DNA of 64,000 bases from Palsa-504 sp963822765. GTDB lineage: Bacteria > Actinomycetota > Actinomycetes > Streptosporangiales > Streptosporangiaceae. How positions within the stretch are numbered: position 1 is the stretch's first letter; each line of letters begins with the position of its first letter. Shown here in pieces: positions 1-8,031 of the stretch. Below the pieces are notes generated by a model, which had not been told where the DNA came from, ran no database searches, and worked only from the letters and a program-made list of their open reading frames with translations. The stretch is from positions 91,254 to 155,253 of the forward strand of contig CAWGJL010000029.1 in the NCBI GenBank assembly GCA_963822765.1. The letters run 5' to 3'. Made by a program: the position numbers and the translations under genes.

Positions 1-396
1 AACGTGGGCAACAGCCTGGGCAGCGCGGGACTGGAGACTGGCCTGGCGCCCACCATGACGATCGGCACCGGCTTCTTCGGCCGGTCCTCGGCGGCCGAGA
101 ACCTGCATCCCAGCCACCTGGTGCAGTGGACCAGGCTGGCCTACAACAGCGACCGGGCCGAGCCGTTCGGCGACTTCACCGGGCTGGTGCCCTGGCGGGC
201 GCCGGCCGGGCCGGTACCCGCCTACCCGGTCGCGTCCAACCAGCGGGACGGCGGACCGGGGCCGGGCACGCACGGGCCGGCCCCGGGCACCATGGTCCGT
301 TCGGACAAAATTCAATGGCAGCCAGATGCGGCGGCCCTGAGGGAAGAGATCCGGCGGATGGTCATCGAAGAACTCGCCCAGCTGGTACGGCGGTGA
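1..396 (+). CDS. CoA-acylating aldehyde dehydrogenase, BMC type (3' end only)
   Basis: Only the last 131 codons are in the window; the open frame enters from the left edge. The region with LAPTMTIGTGFFGRSS and ENLHPSHLVQWTRLAYNSD is the C-terminal end of the EutE/PduP-like acylating aldehyde dehydrogenases that turn an aldehyde plus CoA and NAD+ into acyl-CoA inside microcompartments. After the catalytic domain come about 50 residues rich in Gly and Pro, then a terminal amphipathic helix, ALREEIRRMVIEELAQLV. Helices like this, behind a flexible linker, are encapsulation peptides that tether cargo to shells, so I infer cargo status. The stop lies 2 bases before the first shell gene. The catalytic Cys and NAD-binding parts are not visible. 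Confidence 0.85.
   Translation, partial: NVGNSLGSAGLETGLAPTMTIGTGFFGRSSAAENLHPSHLVQWTRLAYNSDRAEPFGDFTGLVPWRAPAGPVPAYPVASNQRDGGPGPGTHGPAPGTMVRSDKIQWQPDAAALREEIRRMVIEELAQLVRR
289..304 (+). repeat. Dispersed motif ACCRYGGTCCGTTCGG, copy 1
   Basis: ACCATGGTCCGTTCGG followed by ACAAAATTCAA, within the linker of the aldehyde dehydrogenase. Copies at 16538 and 46280. Confidence 0.7.
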
Positions 397-398
397 CC

Positions 399-1001
399 AT
401 GGCCGAACTGCGCTCGTTCATCTTCCTGTCCCGGCTCCAGCCGCAGACCATGTGCTACCTGGGCACCTGGATCCGCGGCTCGCTGCCGCGCAGCCACGTC
501 GCCGCGCAGGTCATCGAGATCGCGCCCGGGCTGGACATCGAGCCGCTTACCGACGTCGCGGTCAAGCACGCCGACGTCCGGGCCGGGATCTTGGTCGTCG
601 AGCGGCAGTTCGGCTACCTGGAGATTCACGGCGGCACGGACGAGGTGCAAGCGGCGGCCTCGGCGGTCCTGGGCGCGCTCGGCGCGACCTCGCGGGACGC
701 TAAGCGGCCCGAGATCCTGGCGTCGAAGATCATCACCATGCTCGATCCGCAGCAGGCGTTCCTGGTCAACCGGAACAAGATCGGCTCGATGGCGCTGGCC
801 GGGGAGTCGCTGTTCGTGCTGGAGATGCAGCCCGCCTCGTACGCGATCCTGGCCGCCAACGAGGCCGAGAAGGCGGCCCGGATCAAGCTGGTCGACTACC
901 GGATGATCGGCGCCACCGGGCGGCTGTACCTGTCCGGCTCCGAGGCGGACGTCCGGCAGGCGGCCGATGCCGCGCAAGACGCCCTGCGAGGCCGGCCATG
1001 A
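399..1001 (+). CDS. Tandem-BMC-domain shell protein (BMC-T), copy 1
   Basis: This 200-aa protein has two BMC folds in tandem: residues about 5-100 (with ILVVERQFGYLEIHG) and about 105-195 (with NRNKIGSMALAGESLFVLEMQPASY and IGATGRLYLSG). Such proteins form pseudohexameric trimers that tile the facets of microcompartment shells and often carry a gated pore. It is paralogous to the BMC-T at 2034-2678, which suggests two kinds of facet tile. ATG at 399 follows the dehydrogenase stop by 2 bases. The longer frame reading back to 126 overlaps the dehydrogenase in another frame and has no domain there, so I rejected that start. Confidence 0.88.
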   Translation: MAELRSFIFLSRLQPQTMCYLGTWIRGSLPRSHVAAQVIEIAPGLDIEPLTDVAVKHADVRAGILVVERQFGYLEIHGGTDEVQAAASAVLGALGATSRDAKRPEILASKIITMLDPQQAFLVNRNKIGSMALAGESLFVLEMQPASYAILAANEAEKAARIKLVDYRMIGATGRLYLSGSEADVRQAADAAQDALRGRP

Positions 1002-1462
1002 GTGACGTCGGCGACGAGCTGCGGGCGCTTATCCGCGAGGTCATCCGTGACCTGCTGCCGAAAGATCTCCCGGTCAGCGAAACGGTTAACCTTTCCACGG
1101 ACGAAGACCTGGCGGCCTTCGTGGCCAGGCTGCTTGACCTGGACCCGCAGGCTCGTGAGGACCTGCGGGCGGGCCGGAAGCGGTTCCGGCTTGCCGTCCC
1201 GTCATACTCGCAAACCCCGCAAGCCCCGTCCGCCCCGGCCTCCGGTGGCAGTGGGTCTCATGGGTCTAACGGTCTAACGGCCGTAAATGGTTCCGCGGGT
1301 CCGCCGGCCCGGCGCGTCGAGCGGGGCGCGGTGACCGAGAAGGTGGTCCGGGACGCGGCGCGGGCCGGTGAACGGCTGGTGCTCGGACCTCGGGCCGTGC
1401 TTACCCCGCTGGCCAGTGACCGGGCCCGGGCCAGCGGCGTCGAGATCTCCAGGGAGCGCTGA
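998..1462 (+). CDS. Microcompartment-associated protein with encapsulation-like helix and EutT/EutQ-like C-terminal motif
   Basis: A 154-aa protein that I cannot assign to an enzyme. Residues about 5-18 (ELRALIREVIRDLLP) form an amphipathic helix like the dehydrogenase C-terminal helix. The middle (about 65-105) is a Ser/Pro/Gly/Ala-rich linker. The end reads VTEKVVRDAARAGERLVLG then AVLTPLASDRARASGVEI. A similar 'LTP-A-D-A-GI-I' motif occurs, from memory, near the ends of EutT, EutQ and other microcompartment proteins. It overlaps both neighbours (998-1001 and the last base, 1462), so translation is coupled to the shell genes. I infer an adaptor or cargo-assembly role; that part is speculative. 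Confidence 0.6.
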   Translation: MSDVGDELRALIREVIRDLLPKDLPVSETVNLSTDEDLAAFVARLLDLDPQAREDLRAGRKRFRLAVPSYSQTPQAPSAPASGGSGSHGSNGLTAVNGSAGPPARRVERGAVTEKVVRDAARAGERLVLGPRAVLTPLASDRARASGVEISRER

Positions 1463-1770
1463 TGCTGACCGCGACGGTGATCGGAAGCGTATGGGCGACC
1501 CGCCGCGTGGCCGGCTTGCCCAGCGGTGCCTTCCTTGAGGTGGAGGTCGAGGCCGGGAATGGACAGAGCGGGCAGCGGCTGGTCGCGTTCGACGTGCTCG
1601 GCAGCGGCGTGGGCGAACGGGTGCTGATCGCCCAGGGCTCGGTCGCTTCCGCGTGGTTCGCGGGCAAGCCGCCGCCGGTCGACGCCCTGATCATCGGGTC
1701 CATCGACCCGCCTCCGGCCCGGTCAGGCAAAGCAGGACCGAACAGAAGGGAAGCCAGCGATGGCGGATAA
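1462..1770 (+). CDS. BMC-P pentameric vertex protein (EutN/CcmL family)
   Basis: This 102-aa protein starts MLTATVIGSVWATRRVAGLPSG and continues to LVAFDVLGSGVGERVLIAQGSVA, the signature of the EutN/CcmL fold. These proteins form pentamers that cap the vertices of icosahedral microcompartments. The length is usual for the family apart from about 20 extra residues at the C-terminus. The start codon overlaps the preceding stop and the last 11 bases overlap the BMC-H gene. Together with BMC-H and BMC-T genes it completes the set needed for a closed shell. Confidence 0.92.
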   Translation: MLTATVIGSVWATRRVAGLPSGAFLEVEVEAGNGQSGQRLVAFDVLGSGVGERVLIAQGSVASAWFAGKPPPVDALIIGSIDPPPARSGKAGPNRREASDGG

Positions 1771-2041
1771 CGCGATCGGATTGATCGAGACCAAGGGGTA
1801 CGTGGCCGCGCTGGCCGCGGGCGACGCCATGGTCAAGGCGGCCAACGTCACCATCGTCGGCCGGGAGCAGGTCGGCGACGGGCTGGTGTCGGTGACGATC
1901 GTCGGGGACGTCGGCGCGGTGAAGGCCGCCACCGAGGCCGGAGCCGAGACCGCGACCAGCGTCGGGGAGCTCATCTCGGTGCACGTCATACCGCGGCCCC
2001 ACCCCGAGCTCGCCCGGCACTTCAAGATCAGCGGTGACTAA
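1760..2041 (+). CDS. BMC-H hexameric shell protein (PduA/EutM-like)
   Basis: A 93-aa single-BMC-domain protein. MADNAIGLIETKGYVAALAAGDAMVKAANV is the canonical start of PduA/EutM/CcmK proteins, followed by GDVGAVKAATEAG and a terminal HVIPRPHPELA segment, also typical. Hexamers of these proteins form the bulk of the shell facets and a small central pore for substrates. It is the only BMC-H gene visible here; others may lie upstream. It overlaps the BMC-P gene by 11 bases and the next BMC-T gene by 8. Confidence 0.95.
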   Translation: MADNAIGLIETKGYVAALAAGDAMVKAANVTIVGREQVGDGLVSVTIVGDVGAVKAATEAGAETATSVGELISVHVIPRPHPELARHFKISGD

Positions 2042-2678
2042 CGAGCACGCGCCTGAGCTGCGGGTCTACCTCCTGGTGCGGGACCTGCAGCCACAGTTCG
2101 CCGCGTACCTGGGCACCCCGACCCGCGCTCGCGGCTACCCGCCGTTCGCCGGGCAGCACGCGCTCATCGTGGAGGTGGCGCCGGCCCTGGCCATCGAGCG
2201 GGTCATCGATCTCGCGCTGCGCGCCGTACCCGGCATCGAGCCGGGCATCTTGTTCGTGGAGCGGCAGTTCGGCGTGCTTGAGGTGCACGGCCCGGACCTG
2301 GCGGACGTGCGCCGGGCCGGGCAGGCCATCCTGGACGGGCTCGGCGCCGACGAGAAGGACCAGCTGCGCCCGCGGATCCTGTTCTCCGACGTGATCGAGG
2401 ACGTGACCGACGCGCACGCGGTGATCATCAACCGCAACCGGGCCGGCTCGATGATCATCCCGGGCGACACCCTGGGCGTCAGCGAGGTCACGCCGGCCCT
2501 GTTCACCGCGGTCGCGGCCAACGAGGCCGAGCGGGCCGCGCCCGGCGTGACGCTGGTCGACGTGTCGATGATCGGCGCCGCCGGGCGGATCTACCTGGCC
2601 GGGGCCGTCGCGGACGTGCGGCTCGCGCAGGCCGAGATTACCGAGGTGCTGTCCGCCGTGGCCGGCCGGGAGCAGTAG
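2034..2678 (+). CDS. Tandem-BMC-domain shell protein (BMC-T), copy 2
   Basis: A 214-aa protein with two BMC domains. It shares several blocks with the first BMC-T: LQPQ near the N-terminus, GILFVERQFGVLEVHG, NRNRAGSM, AANEAERAA and MIGAAGRIYLAG. The GTG start at 2034 overlaps the BMC-H stop, an arrangement that normally couples translation. Two diverged BMC-T genes beside one BMC-H and one BMC-P gene match the RMM-type shell layout as I remember it. Pore-gating properties cannot be judged from sequence alone. Confidence 0.9.
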   Translation: MTNEHAPELRVYLLVRDLQPQFAAYLGTPTRARGYPPFAGQHALIVEVAPALAIERVIDLALRAVPGIEPGILFVERQFGVLEVHGPDLADVRRAGQAILDGLGADEKDQLRPRILFSDVIEDVTDAHAVIINRNRAGSMIIPGDTLGVSEVTPALFTAVAANEAERAAPGVTLVDVSMIGAAGRIYLAGAVADVRLAQAEITEVLSAVAGREQ

Positions 2679-2680
2679 CA

Positions 2681-3709
2681 GTGAGCGAGCCCCAGAGCGT
2701 AGGCGGACACGACCTGTCGGCGGGCGGGGACGTCATGGACCGGGTGGCGGCGTGCGCCCGCGCGGCGCTGCGCCGCTACGACTGCCACCCAGACGCGTCC
2801 GTCGAGCTGCTCAACGTCTCGGAGAACGCCACCTTCCTGGTCCGTGATCCCGGCGCCGGGCTCTCGGTGCTGCGGGTGCACCGCCTCGGCTATCACACCG
2901 AGCCGGAGATCGCCTCCGAGCTGGCCTGGATGGACGCGCTGCGCGCGGAGGCCGGGGTGCACACGCCGCGGGTCCTGCCCGCCACCGACGGGCAGCGGGT
3001 GGTGACGGTGCCAGAAACCGGCAGCCGGGAACGGCACTGCGTGCGCTTTGAGTTCCTGCCCGGCGCCGAGCCCGGGGGAGAACCAGGGAGCACGCTGACC
3101 GGCGCGCACTTCGAGGAACTCGGCGAGATCACCGCGCGGATGCACGGCCACGCCCGGGCGTGGCCCCGGCCGCCGTGGTTCGCCCGGTTCGCCTGGGATT
3201 ACGACGCTGCGTTCGGCGCGACGGCCCGGTGGGGCCGCTGGCAGGACGGCGTCGGGGTCGGCCCGGCAGAACACCGCGTGCTCTCCCGCCTGGACGAGGC
3301 GCTGTGCGCGCGGCTGGGGGCGTTCGGCCAGGGCCCGGAGCGCTACGGCCTGGTGCACGCCGATACCCGGCTGGCCAACCTGCTGGTGCACGACGGGTCG
3401 GTCAGCGTCATCGACTTCGACGACTGCGGGTTCAGCTGGTACCTGTACGACCTGGGCACCTCGGTGAGCTTCTTCGAGCACTCACCGGAGGTGCCGGATC
3501 TGGTCGACAGCTGGCTGACCGGCTACCGCCGGGCTGGCCGGCTGTCCGCGCCGGACGAGGCCGAGATCTGGACGTTCATCATGTTCCGCCGGCTGCTGCT
3601 GCTCGCGTGGATCGGGTCGCACCACAGCGTCGACATCGCCGCCGAACTCGGCGCCGGGTACACGCAGGGCAGCTGCGACCTGGCCGAGTCATACCTCAGC
3701 ACCCACTGA
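2681..3709 (+). CDS. Aminoglycoside-phosphotransferase-fold small-molecule kinase
   Basis: A 342-aa protein of the APH/choline kinase family. The catalytic block YGLVHADTRLANLLV (around residue 225) supplies the Brenner-motif Asp and Asn, and VIDFDDCGF (around 244) supplies the metal-binding Asp. An N-terminal nucleotide-binding lobe with LNVSENATFLV precedes it. In RMM microcompartment loci a kinase of this family is proposed to phosphorylate 1-amino-2-propanol. I infer a small amino-alcohol or alcohol substrate because of the setting, not antibiotic resistance. GTG start 2 bases after the shell gene; the next gene follows after 14 bases. Confidence 0.82.
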   Translation: MSEPQSVGGHDLSAGGDVMDRVAACARAALRRYDCHPDASVELLNVSENATFLVRDPGAGLSVLRVHRLGYHTEPEIASELAWMDALRAEAGVHTPRVLPATDGQRVVTVPETGSRERHCVRFEFLPGAEPGGEPGSTLTGAHFEELGEITARMHGHARAWPRPPWFARFAWDYDAAFGATARWGRWQDGVGVGPAEHRVLSRLDEALCARLGAFGQGPERYGLVHADTRLANLLVHDGSVSVIDFDDCGFSWYLYDLGTSVSFFEHSPEVPDLVDSWLTGYRRAGRLSAPDEAEIWTFIMFRRLLLLAWIGSHHSVDIAAELGAGYTQGSCDLAESYLSTH

Positions 3710-3723
3710 AAGGACCCGAAGGC

Positions 3724-4515
3724 ATGTTCACATCGCTCGCCGGACGCGCCGTGGTGGTCACCGGCGGCACCCGCGGCATCGGCAAGGGCATCGCCAGCGT
3801 GTTCGCCCGCAACGGAGCCCGGGTCCTGATCACCGGCCGGGATTCGGACGTGGCCCGGGCCGCCGCCGAGGAACTGAGCACGGACGGCGCGGAGGTCTCG
3901 TTCATCCAGACCGATGTGTCCAGCCGGGAGGACTGCCGGCGGATGGCGGCCAACGCCATCGAGCGGCTGGGCGGTATCGACGTGCTGTGTGCCAATGCGG
4001 GCGTCTTTCCCGACAGCCTGCTGGCGGACATGACCGAGGACCTGCTCGACCAGGTCCTCGGCACCAACCTGAAGGGCACGGTGTTCTCGGTCCAGGCCTG
4101 CCTGGACGCGCTGAAGCGCTCGGGCCGCGGCCGGGTCATCCTCACCTCGTCGATCACCGGGCCGATCACCGGGTACCCGGGCTGGACCGGATACGGCGCG
4201 AGCAAGGCCGGCCAGCTGGGTTTCATGCGCACCGCCGCCATCGAGCTGGCGCCCAGCCGCATCACGGTCAACGCGGTCCTGCCCGGCAACATCGTCACCG
4301 AAGGCCTGGCCGATCTGGGCGAGGAGTACGCGGCATCGATGGCGGCGTCGATACCGCTGCGCCGCCTGGGCAGTGTCGATGACATCGGCTACGCGGCGCT
4401 GTTCCTGGCCACCGAGGAGGCCGGCTACATCACTGGCCAGACGATCGTGGTCGACGGAGGTCAGGTGCTTCCGGAAACGCTCGAGGCCGTGCTAGAGGTC
4501 AAGGGGAGCGGATGA
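3724..4515 (+). CDS. Short-chain dehydrogenase/reductase
   Basis: A 263-aa classical SDR. The TGGTRGIG nucleotide-binding motif is near residue 14, NAG near 90, the catalytic Ser in LTSSITGP, and Tyr-x3-Lys in YGASKAG around 157-161; LPGNIVTEGL and GQTIVVDGG are also typical. It would oxidise an alcohol or reduce a ketone or aldehyde with NAD(P)(H). RMM loci encode an SDR described as an amino-propanol dehydrogenase, so a role in alcohol oxidation or cofactor recycling is plausible. The ribosome-binding site AAGGACCCGAAGGC precedes ATG 3724. The gene overlaps the GntR gene by 4 bases. Confidence 0.85.
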   Translation: MFTSLAGRAVVVTGGTRGIGKGIASVFARNGARVLITGRDSDVARAAAEELSTDGAEVSFIQTDVSSREDCRRMAANAIERLGGIDVLCANAGVFPDSLLADMTEDLLDQVLGTNLKGTVFSVQACLDALKRSGRGRVILTSSITGPITGYPGWTGYGASKAGQLGFMRTAAIELAPSRITVNAVLPGNIVTEGLADLGEEYAASMAASIPLRRLGSVDDIGYAALFLATEEAGYITGQTIVVDGGQVLPETLEAVLEVKGSG

Positions 4516-5309
4516 GCGCAGAGGCCGTGTCGGCCGGGCGGACCTCGGAAGAGGTCCGGCGCGCGCTGGCCGAGCGGATCGGCAACGGCCAGCTTCGCCC
4601 CGGGCAGCGCCTCGGCGCCGAACGCGCGCTGGCGGCCGAGCTCGGGGTCAGCCGGGCCACGCTCCGCCAGGCCCTCGCGGTCCTCGAGGAGGGCGGGGTG
4701 GTCCGCCGGGTGCCCGGCCGCGGCGGCGGCACGTTCGTGGCCAAGGGCAAGATCGAGCGGGACCTGTCCCGCATCGTCGGGGTACCCGCGCTGCTGCGCA
4801 GCCAGGGGGTGGTGGCCGGGACCCGGGTGCTGTCCGCCCGGCTCGCCCCGGCCGACGACGTCGCCGCGCAGGCGCTGCGCGTCGGGCCCGGCGACCTGGT
4901 GGTGGACCTGGTCCGGATCCGGCTCGCGGACGGCAGCCCGTTCTCCCTCGAGCGGGCCAGACTCCCGGCCAAGCGCTTTCCCGGCCTGCTCGAACTGCCG
5001 CTGGGCGGTTCGGTCTACGAACTGATCGAGGAGCACTTCGGCACCACGCCGCACGACGCGGTGGAGCGGATCGAGGTCGTGGCGGCTACCGCGGATGAGG
5101 CGGCCATCCTCGAGGTCGATCCGGCCGCGCCGCTGCTGGCCATCACGCGGACCGCGTCGGACGCCGACGGCGAGCCGATCGAGTTCTCCCGCGACCTGTT
5201 CCGCGCCGACCGGACCCGGATCGTGGTCCGCACCGAAGGGGGCAGCGCCCGCGCCGTCCCCGGCCGGGCCCGGGTCGTCGAGCTGCGCGCCCAGGCGTCG
5301 TCGCGATGA
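4512..5309 (+). CDS. GntR-family transcriptional regulator with UTRA ligand domain
   Basis: A 265-aa regulator. Residues about 10-75 form the GntR winged helix (GQRLGAERALAAELGVSRATLRQAL, then VVRRVPGRGGGTFVA); about 95-245 form a UTRA/HutC-type effector domain. It probably senses the pathway substrate or an intermediate and controls this operon, although no operator can be pointed to because the operon promoter lies left of the window. ATGA overlaps on both sides (with the SDR and the dehydratase) embed it in the catabolic operon, which suggests autoregulation. Confidence 0.85.
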   Translation: MSAEAVSAGRTSEEVRRALAERIGNGQLRPGQRLGAERALAAELGVSRATLRQALAVLEEGGVVRRVPGRGGGTFVAKGKIERDLSRIVGVPALLRSQGVVAGTRVLSARLAPADDVAAQALRVGPGDLVVDLVRIRLADGSPFSLERARLPAKRFPGLLELPLGGSVYELIEEHFGTTPHDAVERIEVVAATADEAAILEVDPAAPLLAITRTASDADGEPIEFSRDLFRADRTRIVVRTEGGSARAVPGRARVVELRAQASSR

Positions 5310-7555
5310 CCGCGCCGCAGCAGCCAGTCGGCCGGGTCCGGTTCATGGACCAGCAGCGGGTCAACCTGGACGGGTTCGCGGTCGAGAACCCCGAGCTCGG
5401 GCTGGCCGCGCTGTCCTCGCCGCACGACCCGCCGGCCAGCCTGGTCATCAGCGACGGCCGGGTGACCGAGCTGGACGGGGTGCCCGAGGCCGAGTTCGAC
5501 TCGATCGACACCTACATCGCCCGGCACGGCCTCGACCTGTCCGTCGCGGCGGAGGTGATGGCCCTGTCCGAGGTCGCGTTCGCCCGGCTGCTGGTCGACC
5601 CGGCCGTCCCGCGGCAGGAGATCATCCGGCTCAGCGCGGGCGCTACCCCAGCCAAGCTGGCCCGGGTGCTGGCCCTGCTCCGCCCGCCCGAGCTCGGCCT
5701 GGCCATGACCAAGCTGCGCGCCCGCCGGACCCCGTCGAACCAGGCGCACGTCACGAACCGCCTTGACGACCCGCTGCTGCTGGCCGCGGACGCGGCGACC
5801 GCGGCGGCGTTCGGTTTCCGCGAGATCGAGACCACCGTGCCGGTCCTGGCCGACGCGCCTTCCAACGCGGTGGCCTGCCTGATCGGGGCGGCGTTCGGCG
5901 CCGACGGAGTGCTCATCCAGTGCTCGGTCGAGGAGGCCCTGGAGCTCGAGCTCGGCATGCGCGGGCTCACCTCCTACGCCGAGACCGTGTCCCTGTACGG
6001 CACCGAGCAGGTGTTCACCGACGGCGACGACACACCCTGGTCCAAGGCGTTCCTCAGCTCGGCCTACGCCTCGCGCGGGATGAAGATGCGGGTGTCCTCC
6101 GGCGCCGGGGCCGAGGTCCTGATGGCGGGCGCGCGGGGTCAGTCGATGCTGTACCTGGAGGCCCGCTGCGTGGCCCTGGCCCGGGCTATCGGCGCCCAGG
6201 GGGTGCAGAACGGCGGCATCGACGGCGCTTCTGTGGCGGCCGCCGTCCCGTCCGGGCTGCGCGAGCTGATGGCCGAGAACGTCATGGTCATGATGCGCAA
6301 CCTGGAGTCCTGCTCGGGCAACGACGCGCTGATGAGCGAGTCCGACATGCGCCGGACCTCCCGGACGCTGCCGATCGTGCTGGCCGGGTCGGACTTCACG
6401 TTCAGCGGGTTCGGCTCCATCCAGCGCTACGACAACATGTTCGGCCCGAGCAACTTCAACGCCGAGGACATCGACGACTTCCTGGCCATGCAGCGGGACT
6501 GGGGTATCGACGGCGGCCTGCGCACCGTCTCGCCGTCGCGGATCGGTGAGCTGCGCCGCGAGGCCGCCCAGGCTTGCCGCGCCGTCTACGCCCACCTGGG
6601 CCTGGCCGACTTCACCGATTCCCATGTTGACCTCGCGGTGGACGCCGCCGGGTCAAAGGACCTGGGAGAGACCGACACGCTGGCTGTCTTGTCCGCCGCG
6701 CACTCCATCCGTCAGCGCGGGCTGACGGTGGTGGACATCGTGGCCGCCCTCGACGAATGCGGCTATTTTGATTTGGCCGAACGGACCATGGCTTTCGTGC
6801 GCGCCCGGATGTCAGGCGACTACCTCCAGACCTCAGCCATCTTCGACGAGCAGCTCAACGTGCTCTCGCTCATCACCGACCCGAACGACTACGCGGGCCC
6901 GGGCACCGGGTACGCGCCCACGCCCGAGCGGCAGCGCGAGATCGACGCGATCCGCCAGGCCCGCGGGGTTTCCGACCTGCGGTCAGAACAGGCGCGGTTC
7001 GCGGTGCCGCTGCTGGCTTCCCTCGGCCCGGCGGCCCCCGGGCAGGACCCGCGCGACGTGGTGATCGGCGTCTCGCCGGCCGTCGGACGCGACGTGTGGC
7101 GGTGCCTGTCCGGACTGGCCGTGACCGACGTGCTGCGCGAGATGCTGGCCGGACTGGAGGAGGAGGGCTGCACCGGCCGCGTCGTCCGGTTCAACGACAC
7201 CGTGGACCTGGGCCGGGTCGGCCTGGCCGCGGCCCGGCTGTCCGGCTCGGGCATCGGCATCGGCCTGCAGGGCAAGGGCACCGCGCTCATCCACCGCCGC
7301 GACCTGGCCCCGCTGGCCAACCTGGAGCTGTACTCGGTCGCTCCCTCGGTCACTTCGGAGTTGTACCGGCTGCTGGGCGCCAACGCCGCCCGCCACGCCA
7401 AGGGCGGCACCCCCGACCCGGCCCGCAACCCGTACTCCGACGAGGCCATCGAGGCCCGGTACCACACCACCGTGATCGCGCTCATGGAGCTGGAGCGCCG
7501 CCGCATGGACGCCGCCCTGTCCCCGGAAGAGCTGAGCCTGGAGGGACTGAAGTGA
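5306..7555 (+). CDS. B12-dependent diol/glycerol dehydratase, large and medium subunits fused
   Basis: A 749-aa protein. Residues 1 to about 550 match the PduC/DhaB large subunit: VNLDGFAVENPELGLAALSSP, the VTELDG and DSIDTYIARHG blocks, and LESCSGNDALMSESDMRR. Residues about 565-740 match the PduD medium subunit (VVIGVSPAVGRD, VVRFNDTVDLGRVGLAAARLSGSGIGIGLQGKGTA). The enzyme converts 1,2-propanediol or glycerol to the aldehyde using adenosylcobalamin. Stand-alone PduC is about 554 aa and PduD about 224, so this is a genuine fusion with a short linker. PduD's N-terminal encapsulation peptide is not evident in the junction. Substrate is inferred from family only. Confidence 0.93.
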   Translation: MTAPQQPVGRVRFMDQQRVNLDGFAVENPELGLAALSSPHDPPASLVISDGRVTELDGVPEAEFDSIDTYIARHGLDLSVAAEVMALSEVAFARLLVDPAVPRQEIIRLSAGATPAKLARVLALLRPPELGLAMTKLRARRTPSNQAHVTNRLDDPLLLAADAATAAAFGFREIETTVPVLADAPSNAVACLIGAAFGADGVLIQCSVEEALELELGMRGLTSYAETVSLYGTEQVFTDGDDTPWSKAFLSSAYASRGMKMRVSSGAGAEVLMAGARGQSMLYLEARCVALARAIGAQGVQNGGIDGASVAAAVPSGLRELMAENVMVMMRNLESCSGNDALMSESDMRRTSRTLPIVLAGSDFTFSGFGSIQRYDNMFGPSNFNAEDIDDFLAMQRDWGIDGGLRTVSPSRIGELRREAAQACRAVYAHLGLADFTDSHVDLAVDAAGSKDLGETDTLAVLSAAHSIRQRGLTVVDIVAALDECGYFDLAERTMAFVRARMSGDYLQTSAIFDEQLNVLSLITDPNDYAGPGTGYAPTPERQREIDAIRQARGVSDLRSEQARFAVPLLASLGPAAPGQDPRDVVIGVSPAVGRDVWRCLSGLAVTDVLREMLAGLEEEGCTGRVVRFNDTVDLGRVGLAAARLSGSGIGIGLQGKGTALIHRRDLAPLANLELYSVAPSVTSELYRLLGANAARHAKGGTPDPARNPYSDEAIEARYHTTVIALMELERRRMDAALSPEELSLEGLK

Positions 7556-7650
7556 CTCGTGTTCCAAGCCGCAGCAGCATGATTGCGGCAATCATGTCGT
7601 CAGGACGACATGATTGCGGCAATCATGTCGTTGCCTAGCTGGCGAGTGAT
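7556..7650. repeat. Tandem 19-bp palindromes in the gap before the dehydratase small subunit
   Basis: CATGATTGCGGCAATCATG, a perfect palindrome around one central G, occurs twice, at 7578-7596 and 7609-7627. The second copy extends symmetrically to 7605-7631. The segment between them, ATGTCGTCAGGACGACAT (about 7593-7610), is itself palindromic around AG. The RNA could fold as two hairpins or one alternative central hairpin. It is the only sizeable gap in an operon whose other genes overlap or nearly abut. It may be an RNA processing or translation-tuning element, a protein-binding site or a small mobile repeat; I do not recognise it. Confidence 0.85.
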
Positions 7651-8031
7651 GTGAAGGACGTGGCTGATGTGACTGGGGTGCGGGCGCTGTCGGGGCGGGC
7701 GGTGGAGGGGCTGACCGTGGAGGCGGTGCGGGCGGGCGAGGTCGGGCTGGCGGACCTGCGGATCCACCCCGAGACGCTGGAACGGCAGGCGGTGGTGGCG
7801 GAAGCGCACTCCAACCCGCAGCTGGCCGATAACCTGCGGCGGGCCGCCGAGCTGACCCGACTGCCTGACGACGAGGTGCTGGCCATCTACGAGGCGCTGC
7901 GGCCGGGCCGGTCCAGCGCCGCGCAGCTGACCGCGCTGGCCGGCTCGCTGGCCGACCGGGGGCTGCCGCGCTGCGCGGCCCTGGTCGCCGAGGCGGCCGA
8001 GGTCTACGCCCGCCGGGGTCTCACCGCGTGA
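7651..8031 (+). CDS. Diol dehydratase small subunit (PduE-like)
   Basis: A 126-aa protein matching the small subunit of propanediol/glycerol dehydratase: TVEAVRAGEVGLADLRIHPETLERQAVVAE followed by NPQLADNLRRAAELTRLPDDEVLAIYEALRPGRSS, the characteristic PduE core. It completes the heterotrimer with the fused large/medium subunit. It is shorter at the N-terminus than PduE of about 170 aa and lacks an obvious encapsulation helix. The GTG start at 7651 has no strong ribosome-binding site, and the palindromes lie just upstream. It overlaps the reactivase gene by 4 bases (GTGA). Confidence 0.9.
   Translation: MKDVADVTGVRALSGRAVEGLTVEAVRAGEVGLADLRIHPETLERQAVVAEAHSNPQLADNLRRAAELTRLPDDEVLAIYEALRPGRSSAAQLTALAGSLADRGLPRCAALVAEAAEVYARRGLTA

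Noticed and set aside
312..977. Long minus-strand frames opposite the shell genes and many other long frames in alternative phases
   Set aside because: At this GC content, shadow frames with Arg/Ala/Pro/Gly-rich translations are common. They lack motifs and are covered by well-supported genes.
2681..3709. Aminoglycoside resistance as the kinase's role
   Set aside because: The family is broad and the gene is embedded in a microcompartment operon, so a pathway kinase is more likely.
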